DNA of 64,000 nucleotides from Candidatus Sulfurimonas baltica (GTDB taxonomy: Bacteria; Campylobacterota; Campylobacteria; Campylobacterales; Sulfurimonadaceae): positions 310,001-374,000 of the forward strand of contig NZ_CP054492.1 of assembly GCF_015265455.1 (NCBI RefSeq), written 5' to 3'. The notes below the pieces were generated by a model that had not been told where the DNA came from, did not search any database, and saw only the letters and a program-made list of their open reading frames with translations. The position numbers and the translations under genes are program-made. Positions 32,219-44,785 of the stretch are shown here, one piece after another; the stretch's first letter is position 1, and every line of letters begins with the position of its first letter.

Positions 32219-34353
32219 AACCCCAAGCAAAAGTTTGTCCAATAACAGCAAATCACATTAAAATTGCATTAGTAGGTCAGCCAAACGTAGGCAAGAGTAT
32301 GCTTATTAACTCTATATCGAATGCACATCTACATGTAGGGAATTTTACCGGCGTAACGGTGGAAAAAAGAGAAGTTCTTTTTGATTATAAAGATTATCAT
32401 TTTACCGTAGTTGACCTACCAGGTACTTACGCTCTTAACGATTATACAATAGAGGAGAGGGTAACAAGCGAGTATTTGGCAAGAGAAAATTATGATGTGA
32501 TTATAAATGTAGTTGACTCTACAAATTTAGAAAAAAATCTTCAACTTACAGCTGAACTTATGAGTGTTGGCAAAAAAATGGTTATTGCTCTGAATATGAG
32601 TGATGAAGCTGACAAAGAGGGGATTAAAATAGATGAAAAATATATGTCCCAACTTATCGGTATTAGTTGTGTAAAAGTCTCTGCCGCAACAAAGTATGGA
32701 ATAGAAAATCTTATTGACTCCATTTTACAAGAGTATGAGAGTGAAGGCATCGAACAAAAACTTATTTTCAGTGAGGCAGTAGAGGAGGAGATCTCTGAAA
32801 TTGTAAACTATCTTGCAAAACATAAATATATAGATGAAAATTCATACAGAAATATAGCAATAAATCTTTTAAAAAATGACAAAGTGACTTATGCAAAACT
32901 TCATGATAATCCTATATGGACGGAGCTTCAGCCCATTCTTATAGAAGCGTCACACCATATTGAACTTCATCACGATAGCGATGATATAAAAGAGGCTTTT
33001 GCATCAGAATACAGCTCATTTAATCGGGGAGTTGTAGCCGAGGTTTTAAAAGAGGAAAAAATAGTTGAAAAAAGAACACTGACTGATAAGTTAGACAGCG
33101 TGCTAATACATCCAAAATTTGGTATTCCAATTTTTTTGTTTTTTATGTGGGGGCTGTTTCAGCTTACATTTGAGATAGGCTCAATACCGATGGATTGGAT
33201 AGATGCTTTCTTTGGATGGCTAGGAGACACGGTTGGTCCAACGATAGCCAATGAAGATGTACGTTCGCTTATAGTAGATGGAATTATCGCGGGTGTTGGA
33301 GCAGTTGTTTTGTTTGTCCCAAATATTGTGATTCTTTTTATTGGTATTGCACTACTTGAGGGGACAGGCTACATGTCGAGAGTTGCTTTCTTGCTTGATG
33401 GATTTTTTCATAAATTCGGTTTGCACGGACAGTCATTTATCCCTTTGGTTACTGGTTTTGGCTGTTCAATCCCAGCCTACATGTCAGCTAGAATTTTAAA
33501 AAATGACAGAGATAGACTATTGACCCTTTTTATTATAGGATTTATGAGTTGCGGAGCAAGACTTCCGGTTTATGTTCTTTTTGCAGGTGCGTTTTTCGGT
33601 CCAGAGATGGCTGGTAATATTTTGTTTCTTATTTATATAAGCGGTGCTATTATGGGGCTTATGGCAGCAAAAGTACTTAAAATGACAGCATTTAAAGGGG
33701 CTAATGAGCCGTTTGTAATGGAGATGCCAAAGTACAGACTCCCCTCCATGAAGTTGATTTGGCATACGGTTGTGACAAAAACTTTGATGTATCTAAAAAA
33801 AGCAGGTACATACATAGCGGCAGCTTCAATGCTGATATGGTTTTTAAGTAACTATCCCCACAATTTGATTCTTGAAGAGGAGTATGGGGCTAAGGTAGAA
33901 AAAGCAATAAGCGAAGATGAGAAGTCGGTATTAAAAAATCAGTTATCTCAAGAGCTTCTTGAGCAGAGCTATTTAGGAACGATAGGTAAATTTTCAGAAC
34001 CGATTTTTGCACCACTTGGGTTTGATTGGAAAATGAGTGTTGCTCTACAAACAGGGCTTGCTGCAAAAGAGGTAGTAGTCTCAACATTGGGAGTTTTATA
34101 CTCTTTGGGAAGTGAAGTAGATGAAGAAAACAGCTCTTTAATTACGGTAATATCCAAAAATATACCTTTTGCATCTGCAGTCGCTTTTATAGTAGTAATT
34201 ATGATTTATTTGCCATGTTTAGCTGCATCGGTTGTATTTACCCGTGAAGCAGGTGGGATAAAATACTTTTTTTACCTTTTTGCATTCACGTCAATAGTAG
34301 CTTATGGGCTAGCTTTTATTGCATTTAATGTAACTTCTATGATCTATGGATGA
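32215..34353 (+). CDS. feoB: Ferrous iron transport protein B
   Basis: Inner-membrane Fe2+ uptake protein of 712 residues. The N-terminal G domain has G1 GQPNVGKS (21-28), G3 DLPGTYAL and G4 NMSD. The C-terminal membrane domain contains two Gate-type repeats: GYMSRVAFLLDGFFHKFGLHG, with its GCSIPA and GCGARLP segments, and the later ALQTGLAAKEVVVSTLG. It overlaps feoA by four bases. No feoC was found. Confidence 0.97.
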   Translation: MKPQAKVCPITANHIKIALVGQPNVGKSMLINSISNAHLHVGNFTGVTVEKREVLFDYKDYHFTVVDLPGTYALNDYTIEERVTSEYLARENYDVIINVVDSTNLEKNLQLTAELMSVGKKMVIALNMSDEADKEGIKIDEKYMSQLIGISCVKVSAATKYGIENLIDSILQEYESEGIEQKLIFSEAVEEEISEIVNYLAKHKYIDENSYRNIAINLLKNDKVTYAKLHDNPIWTELQPILIEASHHIELHHDSDDIKEAFASEYSSFNRGVVAEVLKEEKIVEKRTLTDKLDSVLIHPKFGIPIFLFFMWGLFQLTFEIGSIPMDWIDAFFGWLGDTVGPTIANEDVRSLIVDGIIAGVGAVVLFVPNIVILFIGIALLEGTGYMSRVAFLLDGFFHKFGLHGQSFIPLVTGFGCSIPAYMSARILKNDRDRLLTLFIIGFMSCGARLPVYVLFAGAFFGPEMAGNILFLIYISGAIMGLMAAKVLKMTAFKGANEPFVMEMPKYRLPSMKLIWHTVVTKTLMYLKKAGTYIAAASMLIWFLSNYPHNLILEEEYGAKVEKAISEDEKSVLKNQLSQELLEQSYLGTIGKFSEPIFAPLGFDWKMSVALQTGLAAKEVVVSTLGVLYSLGSEVDEENSSLITVISKNIPFASAVAFIVVIMIYLPCLAASVVFTREAGGIKYFFYLFAFTSIVAYGLAFIAFNVTSMIYG

Positions 34354-34382
34354 ATATTAACTCATTATTAGTTCATATTGGT

Positions 34383-34388
34383 TAAGAT
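34383..34388 (+). promoter_or_regulatory. -10 box (TAAGAT), possible leaderless start for the gene at 34395
   Basis: TAAGAT, six bases, then the ATG at 34395. The hexamer is a weaker match than TATAAT, but the spacing is the same as in the other candidates and no Shine-Dalgarno sequence is present. Confidence 0.4.
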
Positions 34389-34394
34389 TCATTT

Positions 34395-35057
34395 ATGAAA
34401 AAAATATTAATGATTGAAGACGACTTAGAACTTGCAGAGATACTGACGGAATATCTTGAGCAATTTGAGTTTGAGGTAGTAACTGAAGATGATCCATTTA
34501 AAGCCGTCAGTATATTAAAACTAGAACCTTTCGATTTAGTTATATTAGATTTAACACTTCCAGGTATGGATGGTTTAGAGGTTTGTGAAGCAATTCGAGA
34601 GAGACAGGATATACCAATAATTATTTCATCAGCTAGAAGCGATGTGACAGACAAGGTAAAGGCACTTGAACTGGGAGCTGATGATTATTTGCCAAAACCT
34701 TATGACCCTAGGGAGCTTGAAGCCAGAATACACTCTGTTTTAAGACGTTATGAAGCAAAAAGCCAAGAAAAGCAAGAATCGAAGAGTGATTTTAAGTGTG
34801 ATACATCATCAATGATGATTACATATAAAAATAGAAACATTGATTTGACAAATGCAGAGTTTGGAATTTTGTCATATATGATTGCTAAGCAGGGGCTTGT
34901 TGTATCAAGAGAAGATTTGATTCATAATGTTAATGCGATTAATGAAGATTCATCAAACAAAAGCATAGACGTAATGGTCGGTAGAATTAGAAATAAGCTT
35001 GGTGACAAATCTCTTATAGAGTCGGTAAGAGGCGTTGGTTATAAACTTCTTAAGTGA
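34395..35057 (+). CDS. OmpR-family response regulator
   Basis: DNA-binding response regulator of 220 residues. The receiver domain has Asp52 (VILDLTLPGMDG) and KPYDPREL; the C-terminal winged-helix domain has the recognition pattern DVMVGRIRNKLGD and RGVGYKL. It pairs with the histidine kinase 28 bases downstream. The pair resembles the ArsRS acid-response system of Helicobacter in organisation, but this is a resemblance only. Targets are unknown; the adjacent transglycosylase is one candidate. Confidence 0.93.
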   Translation: MKKILMIEDDLELAEILTEYLEQFEFEVVTEDDPFKAVSILKLEPFDLVILDLTLPGMDGLEVCEAIRERQDIPIIISSARSDVTDKVKALELGADDYLPKPYDPRELEARIHSVLRRYEAKSQEKQESKSDFKCDTSSMMITYKNRNIDLTNAEFGILSYMIAKQGLVVSREDLIHNVNAINEDSSNKSIDVMVGRIRNKLGDKSLIESVRGVGYKLLK

Positions 35058-35085
35058 AAACTGCCTTTATAAAGGAGAACAATAA

Positions 35086-36360
35086 ATGAGAAAACATGCT
35101 GTTTTAATAACTGTACTGTTTGCACTTGTTGTTACCCTCCTAAGTGTGAGCGCTGTTTTTTGGGAATTTTTTCTATTAAATAAACAGCGTTACATAAATT
35201 ATATTTTTTCAAAACATACAACTATAACTCAAATTCTTCGTCAGCATCAACAAAATCCTAATTCTGAAATTATGCTTGAAGCAAACTTGGCTGTATATAA
35301 CCTTGTTTTAGAAAAAGATATTAATACAAGAAAATATATTACAAAAATAGCAAAAGTTTTAAAGACAAAAGATTTTAAAAGTGTTGATGCTTCTTTGATG
35401 ATGCTACAAGAGGGTCTCTACACCCAAAAAGTTGTAACAGACTTGACTGCCACAATGTTGGAGTTAGATAAAAAAATATACTTCTATATTCAATCACCGT
35501 CAACTTCTGTATTAATACTTGATGAAGAGTTAAAACCGTACAAATATTATCCGTTAGCTTATGCTTATTTGATAATTATTTTAATAATTTTCATATCATT
35601 TGTTTTGATACTCATTAGATTGAGACCACTAATAAGACTTAGAAAAAAGATAGCACTCTACGGCGATGGAGATATGAATGTCTCCTTTAAAACAAATGGA
35701 AAAGATGAAATAGCTTTGATATCTAACGAGCTTGAAGCAACGAGAGGAAAAATTAATAATATATTGGAATCTAGAACTTTATTTTTGCGAAATATTATGC
35801 ATGAGCTAAAAACACCAATAGCAAAGGGGACCATTGCCACGCAAATGCTCGAATCTCAAAAACAAAGAGATAGGTTTAGTTCTATTTTTGGAAGACTAGA
35901 ATCTTTAATAACAGAGTTTGCTTTAATAGAAGAGGTTACAAGCATAGATGATAAGACAGAATTTAAAGAGTACCGTTTAGTAGACATTATTGATGGGGCA
36001 ATAGATATGGCAATGATTGAGAGAAGTTCCGTGACAGTAAATATAGATGCTAAACACAAAATATATGCAAACTTCAGGCTCTATACGACGGCAATCAAGA
36101 ATATGATAGATAATGGTATTAAATACTCTACAGATGCCCATGTGAAAATTTTAATAATAAATCATGAATTATGCTTTGAGAGTAAAGGGGCATGTATCGC
36201 ACATCCAATTCAGTATTATATTGAGCCTTTTACAAAAGATAATCCATCTAAAAATAGTTTTGGTTTAGGACTCTATCTTGTAGACTCTATCCTAAAAGCA
36301 CACGACCAAGTTTTAGCACATGAATATGATAGTGGAGTTAACCGTTTTATATTCGCATAA
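35086..36360 (+). CDS. Sensor histidine kinase
   Basis: Inner-membrane sensor kinase of 424 residues, partner of the upstream regulator. Two membrane helices (about 5-30 and 158-178) flank a periplasmic domain of roughly 125 residues. The H-box histidine is His239 (RNIMHELKTPIAKGT), the N-box asparagine is in IKNMIDNGIKYS, and the G2 box is SFGLGLYLVDSILKAH. The G1 box is poorly conserved, which is seen in ArsS-like kinases. AAGGAG lies upstream of the ATG. It is followed 23 bases later by an MltF-like gene. Confidence 0.92.
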   Translation: MRKHAVLITVLFALVVTLLSVSAVFWEFFLLNKQRYINYIFSKHTTITQILRQHQQNPNSEIMLEANLAVYNLVLEKDINTRKYITKIAKVLKTKDFKSVDASLMMLQEGLYTQKVVTDLTATMLELDKKIYFYIQSPSTSVLILDEELKPYKYYPLAYAYLIIILIIFISFVLILIRLRPLIRLRKKIALYGDGDMNVSFKTNGKDEIALISNELEATRGKINNILESRTLFLRNIMHELKTPIAKGTIATQMLESQKQRDRFSSIFGRLESLITEFALIEEVTSIDDKTEFKEYRLVDIIDGAIDMAMIERSSVTVNIDAKHKIYANFRLYTTAIKNMIDNGIKYSTDAHVKILIINHELCFESKGACIAHPIQYYIEPFTKDNPSKNSFGLGLYLVDSILKAHDQVLAHEYDSGVNRFIFA

Positions 36361-36371
36361 GCTTTACTTTG

Positions 36372-36377
36372 TAGAAT
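36372..36377 (+). promoter_or_regulatory. -10 box (TAGAAT), possible leaderless start for the gene at 36384
   Basis: TAGAAT, six bases, then the ATG at 36384. No Shine-Dalgarno sequence is visible in the 23-base gap after the kinase gene. Confidence 0.45.
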
Positions 36378-36383
36378 ATATAA

Positions 36384-37781
36384 ATGGATAAATATATAAA
36401 ATTTTCGGTAATTATTTTTTTCGCAGTGTCCTTCTTTATTTTTGGATGGTTGAGTCATACTGCGTACAAACCTGTTCATAAAATTGAGATGCCCTCTTTG
36501 CTCGAAACAATAAAAAAAACAAAACTTCTTAACGTTGTGCTTCTAAACTCCCCCTCAACTTACTACATAGGTCCAAATGAAGCTCAGGGATTTGAGTATG
36601 ACCTTCTCAATTCATACGCCACAAGCGTGGGGGTAGAACTTAATATTACAACAGCCAACACGACAAAAGAGGCAATAGAACTTAGTAAAAGCCCAAATAT
36701 ACATATAACGTCTGCATCCTTGGCAAAAACAAAAATGAGAGAGAAAAATTTTAATTTTGGTCCGTCATATTTTGAAGTACAAGAACAAGTTGTCTGTTAT
36801 AGAGGGATGTTATGGGATGGAGTATTTCCAAAAGATGTAGAGGATTTAGCAGGACTTAGAATAATAGTCGGCGAAGACACCAGCTATAGCGAGACAATTC
36901 AAAGACTGCAAGAAGATGGCTTTGACATAAATGCAAGCTTTACATCTGAATTTTCCACAGAAGAACTTTTAGAGAAGGTAGCTTCAAATGAGATAGACTG
37001 CACTATTGCTGACTCAAACATATATTCTATAAACCAAAGGTATTTTCCAAATATTGCACTTGCCTTTGCTATAAGCAACAGAGAGCAGCTAGCCTGGGTT
37101 TTAGCACCAAATTCCAAAGAACTTGAAGCTAATATGTACTCTTGGCTGAATGGATTTAATCAAAGTGGTGAAATGGCACGACTAAAAGATCACTACTATA
37201 GTTTTGTACAGTTTTTTGATTATTACAATACTAAAATGTTCTATAAGCATATTAAATCAAGATTCCCAAAGTACAGAGACTATTTTAAAGAGTTTGGCAA
37301 AAAATACAACATACCATGCTCAGTGTTAGCAGCCCAATCTTACCAAGAGTCGCATTGGAATCCTAATGCAAAAAGTTTCACCGGAGTAAGAGGCTTAATG
37401 ATGTTAACCCTCTCTACGGCAAAACAGTTGGGGGTCAAAAACAGACTAGACCCAAAAGAGAGTATAGTTGGCGGAACAAGACATCTAAATCAAATGATTA
37501 AAAATGTCCCTATTGAAGTGATGGGGGAAGATAGGCTGAAATTTGCACTCGCTGCCTATAATATTGGAATGGGGCATGTTCAAGATGCACAAACATTAGC
37601 CAAAATAATGGGTTTAAACCAAAATATCTGGAGTGACTTAAAAAAGGCATTACCACTGCTATCACAAAAAAAATATTATAAAAAACTAAAACACGGATAC
37701 GCAAGGGGGAGCGAACCTGTAAAATATGTGGACTCTATATATGACTATAGAGGCATATTAGAAAATGTCATAGAACAATAA
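36384..37781 (+). CDS. MltF-like membrane-bound lytic transglycosylase
   Basis: Membrane-anchored peptidoglycan lytic transglycosylase of 465 residues. An N-terminal helix (about 7-25) is followed by an SBP_bac_3-like domain (about 45-275) and a C-terminal SLT domain with the catalytic Glu322 ([12 protein letters not shown]), then [18 protein letters not shown] and [14 protein letters not shown]. This is the MltF architecture, where the N-terminal domain regulates the lytic domain. It cleaves glycan strands in the periplasm with release of anhydromuropeptides. It lies downstream of a two-component system. Confidence 0.9.
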   Translation: MDKYIKFSVIIFFAVSFFIFGWLSHTAYKPVHKIEMPSLLETIKKTKLLNVVLLNSPSTYYIGPNEAQGFEYDLLNSYATSVGVELNITTANTTKEAIELSKSPNIHITSASLAKTKMREKNFNFGPSYFEVQEQVVCYRGMLWDGVFPKDVEDLAGLRIIVGEDTSYSETIQRLQEDGFDINASFTSEFSTEELLEKVASNEIDCTIADSNIYSINQRYFPNIALAFAISNREQLAWVLAPNSKELEANMYSWLNGFNQSGEMARLKDHYYSFVQFFDYYNTKMFYKHIKSRFPKYRDYFKEFGKKYNIPCSVLAAQSYQESHWNPNAKSFTGVRGLMMLTLSTAKQLGVKNRLDPKESIVGGTRHLNQMIKNVPIEVMGEDRLKFALAAYNIGMGHVQDAQTLAKIMGLNQNIWSDLKKALPLLSQKKYYKKLKHGYARGSEPVKYVDSIYDYRGILENVIEQ

Positions 37782-37882
37782 ATAACATTCATGTGGGAAA
37801 ATAAGAGACATTTAGGTAAAAAATAAATTTATTTAGATAAAATACTTTTCAAAGACCAATATTATATAAAAAGAGAAAAATC

Positions 37883-40009
37883 ATGTTAAGTTCAGATATG
37901 TCCATCAGCAAAAAGATTCATATTCCGTTAATAGTTGCCATATTAATAGGCTTTATAGTAGTAGTTGTAAATTATTTTTTCTCTATTAACGAGATGAAGA
38001 GTGTTGTTTATAAGGAACAGGACCAATCACTGAGAATGGATTATCAAGAGGCTATAGAGACAAAAGAGAGTATTGGCTTGACCAATGCTATAAACATATC
38101 TAAAAACAACAGTGTTATTATGGCATTAAAATCTAATGACAGGAGCATAGCTATAAGTGGATTGGAATCTGTCTCCAAAGAGTTTAAAGATAGCACAAGT
38201 TATAAAAATATTAAAATACATGTGCATGATGCTAACGTCCATAGTTTTTTAAGAGCATGGAGCCCTGAAAAATTCGGTGATGATTTAAGTTCTTTTAGAA
38301 AAACAATTGTAAGCGTGAAGGATACAAAAAAACCATTAGTAGCAATAGAGCTAGGTCGTGCAGGATTTGTGCTTCGCGGTGTAGCACCAATTATAGATAA
38401 TGAAAAATACTTGGGTTCAGTAGAATTTATGCAGGGGTTGAACTCTGTAGTTAAAAGAGCAAAAAAAGCCAAGGGGTATGATATGGTTATTCTGATGAAT
38501 AATGAGTACCTTTCAATCGCCAAAGCTCTCGCTTCTTCCCCAAAAACTGGAAACTATACGCTGGCAGTTAATGAGAACATTATAAACAAAGATTTTTTCA
38601 ATGACTTGAAAAATATTGATGTTACTAATGTTAAAGAGCACCAAATTACAGACAAATATCTTATAGTATCCGAACCTATTAGAGATTTTTCAAACAATAT
38701 AGTAGGTTATTCTGTAGTTGGAAATGATATATCAAAAGTGCAAGCGATTGTTTCAGAGTCTGAGAAATCATTAATCCGTCAAGTATATATTATGGCAATA
38801 TTAGACATATTTGTTTTACTGTTTCTGTTTATGATTATTAAAAAAGCTATTGTTGCCCCGATACTACAGCTTGACCGTGTCGCATCAGACTTAGCCGAGG
38901 GTGATGCAGATTTATCTAAAAGGCTACCAGTTCTCAGCAATGACGAGCTAGGAAAAGCAAGTGCAAGTCTGAATATCTTTTTTGATAAAGTTGAAGCTTT
39001 GGCAAATGAAGCACATGATGAGAAACAAAAAGCTGAAGACGCAGCAAGAGAAGTTATAGAGAGTATGGAAAAAAATAAACTTACACTGGCAATCTCTGAA
39101 AGTATGCTACACGGTGCATTTGAAAATACGAACAACCTTCGTGAAAGCATGAAGACTAATGTAGATAACGTAAATGGAGTAAATGAGCTAAATGTACAAA
39201 CAAGCGGTGTAATTAAAAGAGTAACAGAATCAACCAGTGAAGTTACGGAATCAATGTCAAATATTACCGAGATGATTAGTGAGTCTAGAATCTCTTCAGA
39301 GCAGTTAAGCTCCAATGTTGAAGAGATATACAGCGTAATAACATTGATTAAAGATATTTCAGACCAAACAAACCTTCTTGCGTTAAATGCTGCGATAGAA
39401 GCCGCACGTGCCGGTGAACACGGGCGTGGGTTTGCTGTTGTAGCCGATGAGGTTAGAAAGCTGGCTGAGAGAACGCAAAAAGCTACAAGTGAAGTGGAAG
39501 CAAATATAAGTGTATTAAAGCAAAATGCTACAAGCATGAATGAAAATAGTGAGAAAATAGAAGAACAGGCTATTGCATCTCAAAATACATTGACTGAGTT
39601 TAGTCAAACGCTTTTTGAAATGGTTTCAAATGTAGAAAAAATCAAAGATGAAAGCAGTGTTATTGGACATGAGCTTTTTGCGAACATGATTAAATTAGAT
39701 CATATGGCTATTAAAAACAATGCATATTCGGCAGTCTTAAATAACAAAAAGAGCAGTGATGAAATAGCTGATCACACAGCTTGCAGAATGGGTAAATGGT
39801 ATCAAAATGAAGGTAAAAAACGATTTGGCCATATAGGTTGTTTTAAAGACATGGAAGCTCCTCACAAAGATGTACATGTAAACTTATCTAAGATAAATAG
39901 TTTGATAGGCAAGAGTGAAAATGCAAATCAGATTATAGAGTTGTTTAAAGTGACGGAAGAAGATTCTAAGATTCTATTCGGGCTTCTTGACCGTATGGTC
40001 AAGAAGTAA
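37883..40009 (+). CDS. Methyl-accepting chemotaxis protein with Cache-like sensor and CZB domain
   Basis: Chemoreceptor of 708 residues. A Cache-type extracytoplasmic sensor ([20 protein letters not shown] region, about 55-290) lies between two membrane helices, followed by HAMP and the signalling hairpin ([37 protein letters not shown]). The C-terminus is a chemoreceptor zinc-binding (CZB) domain: HMAIKNNAY, then the Cx2GxW-type [11 protein letters not shown], and HKDVHVN. CZB domains sense zinc or hypochlorous acid in other bacteria. The ligand of the Cache domain is unknown. The ribosome binding site is weak (AGAGAAAAATC). Confidence 0.92.
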   Translation: MLSSDMSISKKIHIPLIVAILIGFIVVVVNYFFSINEMKSVVYKEQDQSLRMDYQEAIETKESIGLTNAINISKNNSVIMALKSNDRSIAISGLESVSKEFKDSTSYKNIKIHVHDANVHSFLRAWSPEKFGDDLSSFRKTIVSVKDTKKPLVAIELGRAGFVLRGVAPIIDNEKYLGSVEFMQGLNSVVKRAKKAKGYDMVILMNNEYLSIAKALASSPKTGNYTLAVNENIINKDFFNDLKNIDVTNVKEHQITDKYLIVSEPIRDFSNNIVGYSVVGNDISKVQAIVSESEKSLIRQVYIMAILDIFVLLFLFMIIKKAIVAPILQLDRVASDLAEGDADLSKRLPVLSNDELGKASASLNIFFDKVEALANEAHDEKQKAEDAAREVIESMEKNKLTLAISESMLHGAFENTNNLRESMKTNVDNVNGVNELNVQTSGVIKRVTESTSEVTESMSNITEMISESRISSEQLSSNVEEIYSVITLIKDISDQTNLLALNAAIEAARAGEHGRGFAVVADEVRKLAERTQKATSEVEANISVLKQNATSMNENSEKIEEQAIASQNTLTEFSQTLFEMVSNVEKIKDESSVIGHELFANMIKLDHMAIKNNAYSAVLNNKKSSDEIADHTACRMGKWYQNEGKKRFGHIGCFKDMEAPHKDVHVNLSKINSLIGKSENANQIIELFKVTEEDSKILFGLLDRMVKK

Positions 40010-40012
40010 TAC

Positions 40013-40043
40013 AAAGAGGCTCTTAAAGAGCTTCTCCCTCTTT
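40013..40043. terminator. Hairpin between convergent chemoreceptor and rsfS genes
   Basis: AAAGAGG and CCTCTTT pair around an internal GCTCTT/AAGAGC hairpin. It overlaps the last codons of rsfS and could end both transcripts. Confidence 0.5.
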
Positions 40044-40358
40044 GCCGTTAGCTAATCCACTTAAGAATGTCTCCATATCGTACTTAACTCTATATTCTGG
40101 AGTCATTATATGGATAAGAATATCCCCTAAATCAATAACAACCCAGTCACCGCTCTCATCAACATTGTTAAACCTCTCTACTGCTTTTAAATCGGTTTTT
40201 AAATGGTCAAGAAGAGCCGTTGTATGTCTTGAACCCAATGATGAAGCAATTATTGCATAATCTACAAAGTAATTTTTTTCACGAAGATCAAAAACTTCAA
40301 TCCCCTCCGCTTTGTTTTTGTCTAATATGTCTGTTATTCTTTCTATTCTGTTTTGCAA
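40023..40358 (-). CDS. rsfS: Ribosome silencing factor RsfS
   Basis: Protein of 111 residues that binds L14 and keeps ribosomal subunits apart during starvation. AEGIEVFDLREKNYFVDYAII and DESGDWVVIDLGDILIHIM are family signatures. It overlaps nadD by 16 bases, the usual nadD-rsfS order. Confidence 0.95.
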   Translation of the reverse strand: MQNRIERITDILDKNKAEGIEVFDLREKNYFVDYAIIASSLGSRHTTALLDHLKTDLKAVERFNNVDESGDWVVIDLGDILIHIMTPEYRVKYDMETFLSGLANGKEGEAL

Positions 40359-40891
40359 TTGTTTTCCTTGTAGTATTTATATATCTCTTCTGCACTTGTT
40401 TTAGGTAATTCTGATAGTTCCACACGCTCTCTTAGTCTTGTTGAAGATATTTTTTTATCAACATCAAGTCTTAGAAAATTTGGCGAAATTTCTATACCGT
40501 CCCTTGGAACAACCACAAAAGTAACTAGCTCTTTTAACTCATCATATCTATGCCACATGTTAAGTGAAGCGAGATTGTCAGCGCCTATAACGAGGTATAT
40601 TTTTTTATAACTCTTTAGTAGATATTTAACAGTCTCAATAGTAGGAACCGCTTTGGCCTGATCAACTTCATAGCTAGAAATCTCAACATTTTTATAATCA
40701 CTGAAAATCTCTTTTAGCCACTTCAGCCTAAGAGATGAGGGGGCATAAAATTTAGATTTAAATGGATTTAAAAATGTTGGCATAACGATAATCTTCTCAA
40801 CATCTTTGAAGTTTATCAAAGCTTTAACAATAGCCTCGTGGCCGACATGCGGCGGGTCAAATGACCCGCCAAAAAGTGCAATAGTTTCCAT
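40343..40891 (-). CDS. nadD: Nicotinate-nucleotide adenylyltransferase
   Basis: Makes deamido-NAD from nicotinate mononucleotide and ATP; 182 residues. The nucleotidyltransferase signature GSFDPPHVGHEAIV lies near the N-terminus and the C-terminal motif SSTRLRERV is present (written ISSTRLRERVELSELP). TATAAT lies 11 bases upstream of the ATG, giving a very short leader. It overlaps rsfS. Confidence 0.96.
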   Translation of the reverse strand: METIALFGGSFDPPHVGHEAIVKALINFKDVEKIIVMPTFLNPFKSKFYAPSSLRLKWLKEIFSDYKNVEISSYEVDQAKAVPTIETVKYLLKSYKKIYLVIGADNLASLNMWHRYDELKELVTFVVVPRDGIEISPNFLRLDVDKKISSTRLRERVELSELPKTSAEEIYKYYKENNCKTE

Positions 40892-40963
40892 ATTTAAAGC
40901 GAATTATAGCTAAGTTTAGATAAAATTACCGAATTTTAATTTTTAATCATAGTAGGAAATTTA

Positions 40964-41965
40964 ATGGCACTTAAAATAGCAATTAATGGCTTTGGTAGAA
41001 TCGGTCGCTGCGTAGCTCGTATAGCTGCTACCAGAGATGATATCGAAGTAGTAGCTATTAATGATTTAACAAGCACAGATATGATGCTTTATCTGCTAAA
41101 AAACGATTCTGTTCATGGAACTTTCAGTAGTAGTGTTGAACGAATAGACGATGAAAACATTTCTATTGATGGAAAGAAAATCAGAGTTTTTTCTGATGGA
41201 GATCCAAAAAATTTGAAATTTGCTGAGTGCGGAGCTGATATGGTTCTTGAGTGTACCGGTGTTTTTTTAACACAAGCGTTCGCTCAGATGCACCTTGATA
41301 ACGGAATTAAAAAGGTTCTTTTTTCAGCCCCTTCAAACGACACGGTAACAGCGACTTTCGTTATGGGTGTTAATGAAAATTTATATGATGGTCAGACAGT
41401 AGTCTCAAATGCCTCTTGTACTACAAATTGTCTCGGTCCTGTTGCAAAAATTTTAGATGACGCCTTTTCAATTGAAAAGGGTCTTATGACAACTATTCAC
41501 TCATACACAAATGATCAAAACCTTTTAGATGTAAAACACTCAAGAGAGAAACGTAGAGCAAGAGCTGGTGCTATAAATATGATACCAACAACAACAGGTG
41601 CGGCAAAAGCTATTGGTTTAGTTCTCCCTAATCTTATAGGTAAGCTTCATGGACAGAGTGTTCGTGTACCAACGCCGGACGTATCTATGGTTGACTTAAA
41701 TGTGGTGGTGAAAAAGAAAACAACAAGAGAAGAGGTAACTGCTGTATTTAATGAGATGGCAAACAGCTCACTAAAAGGTATTCTTTTGATGGACAAAGAG
41801 ATGAGAGTATCCCAAGATTTTGTTGGCTGCCCTTATAGTGCTATTGTAGCTGAGGATTTAACGCAGGTTATTAGTGGTGATATGATTAAAATCATGGCTT
41901 GGTATGATAACGAGTGGGGATACTCCAATAGACTGATAGATATGGCTCTTCATATCTCGAAATAA
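40964..41965 (+). CDS. gap: Glyceraldehyde-3-phosphate dehydrogenase
   Basis: Interconverts glyceraldehyde-3-phosphate and 1,3-bisphosphoglycerate with NAD(P); 333 residues. The Rossmann start INGFGRIGR, the catalytic SNASCTTNCLGP and the phosphate-binding GAAKAIG are present. AGTAGGAAA precedes the ATG. It heads gap-pgk-tpiA-fabI. In an autotroph these genes would serve gluconeogenesis and central metabolism rather than sugar catabolism. Confidence 0.97.
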   Translation: MALKIAINGFGRIGRCVARIAATRDDIEVVAINDLTSTDMMLYLLKNDSVHGTFSSSVERIDDENISIDGKKIRVFSDGDPKNLKFAECGADMVLECTGVFLTQAFAQMHLDNGIKKVLFSAPSNDTVTATFVMGVNENLYDGQTVVSNASCTTNCLGPVAKILDDAFSIEKGLMTTIHSYTNDQNLLDVKHSREKRRARAGAINMIPTTTGAAKAIGLVLPNLIGKLHGQSVRVPTPDVSMVDLNVVVKKKTTREEVTAVFNEMANSSLKGILLMDKEMRVSQDFVGCPYSAIVAEDLTQVISGDMIKIMAWYDNEWGYSNRLIDMALHISK

Positions 41966-41993
41966 ACGTGAATTATAAAATAAAGGAACTTGT

Positions 41994-43193
41994 ATGGAAT
42001 TGTTAAACATTAAAAATTTAGATTTAGCCGGTAAAAAAGTTTTTATAAGATGTGATTTTAATGTCCCGATGGACGAATTCGGAAATATCTCAGATGATAG
42101 AAGAATCCGCTCAGCGCTCTCAACTATCAGCTTTTGTTTAGACCATGGATGTGCAGTTATATTGGCCTCACACCTCGGTCGTCCAAAAGGTGAGGTAAAC
42201 AAGAAGTACTCTTTGCAGCCAGTTGCCAAAAGAATTCAGCACCTTTTAAAAAGAGATGTTATTCTATCTAAGGATGTTGTCGGTCCAGATGCAATTGAAA
42301 AGGCGAAGTCTCTAAAACCGTCAGAAGTTTTACTTTTGGAAAATCTTCGTTACGAGGCTGGTGAAACAGAGAATAATAAAGAGTTATCCGAGAAACTTGC
42401 TTCAATGGCTGATTTTTATATAAATGATGCGTTTGGAGTAAGTCATCGTGCTCACTCTTCGGTCGAAGGAATTACGTATTTTTTTGATGCGCAGCATAAG
42501 GCAGCCGGGTTCTTGCTTCAAAAAGAGATAGAGTTTTTCTCAAAACTGATTGAAAATCCGGTGCGCCCTTTTGCTGCTATTATTGGCGGATCAAAAATTT
42601 CAGGAAAATTAGAGGCATTAACAAACCTGCTTACAAGGGTTGATAAAATAATTATCGGCGGAGGAATGGCATTTACATTTTTAAAGCAAATGGGGTACGA
42701 TATCGGCGCTTCACTTGTAGAAGATGACCTTCTTGAAGATGCACAGCATATTATGGATGAGGCAAAAAGACTCGGTGTCAAGTTTTATCTGCCTGTTGAT
42801 GTTGTAGCAGCTGAGAAATTTTCAGAAGATTCAATCAGCAAGGTAGTGCCTGTTCAAGAGATTCCGAGTGGATGGATGGGGCTTGACATAGGACCGGCAA
42901 CAGTTAGACTTTACAGAGAAGTATTGGGCGATGTTCAAACTGTACTATGGAATGGGCCTATGGGTGTATATGAGATGGATAAGTTTGCTCGCGGCTCCAA
43001 TAAAATAGCTCACTATGTTGCGGATAGTTATGCTACAACTGTTGTTGGCGGTGGAGATACTGCAGATTTGGTTCAAAAAGTTGGAGTTGATGAAGAGATG
43101 AGTTTTATCTCAACTGGCGGAGGGGCTACTTTAGAGCTTCTTGAGGGTAAAATATTGCCGGGCGTTGCATCACTAATAGTAAAACAGGGATAA
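41994..43193 (+). CDS. pgk: Phosphoglycerate kinase
   Basis: Transfers a phosphate between 1,3-bisphosphoglycerate and ADP; 399 residues. [23 protein letters not shown], the hinge [10 protein letters not shown] and the nucleotide-binding GGGDTADLV are all present. AAGGA lies before the ATG. It follows gap by 28 bases and precedes tpiA by three. Confidence 0.98.
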   Translation: MELLNIKNLDLAGKKVFIRCDFNVPMDEFGNISDDRRIRSALSTISFCLDHGCAVILASHLGRPKGEVNKKYSLQPVAKRIQHLLKRDVILSKDVVGPDAIEKAKSLKPSEVLLLENLRYEAGETENNKELSEKLASMADFYINDAFGVSHRAHSSVEGITYFFDAQHKAAGFLLQKEIEFFSKLIENPVRPFAAIIGGSKISGKLEALTNLLTRVDKIIIGGGMAFTFLKQMGYDIGASLVEDDLLEDAQHIMDEAKRLGVKFYLPVDVVAAEKFSEDSISKVVPVQEIPSGWMGLDIGPATVRLYREVLGDVQTVLWNGPMGVYEMDKFARGSNKIAHYVADSYATTVVGGGDTADLVQKVGVDEEMSFISTGGGATLELLEGKILPGVASLIVKQG

Positions 43194-43196
43194 ATA

Positions 43197-44745
<1,549 letters not shown>

Positions 44746-44746
44746 C

Positions 44747-44775
44747 TACATGTAGCCTCTATTATATTGAGGCTG
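44747..44775. terminator. Hairpin after fabI, next to a TACATGTA palindrome
   Basis: AGCCTC and GAGGCT form a short stem between convergent fabI and the lipoprotein gene. The left arm directly adjoins TACATGTA (44747-44754). Confidence 0.5.
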
Positions 44776-44785
44776 CAACCTGCAA

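Noticed and set aside
38779-39537. Minus-strand 252-codon frame
   Set aside because: It is antisense to the chemoreceptor signalling domain, has low-complexity Ser/Phe composition and no known motif.
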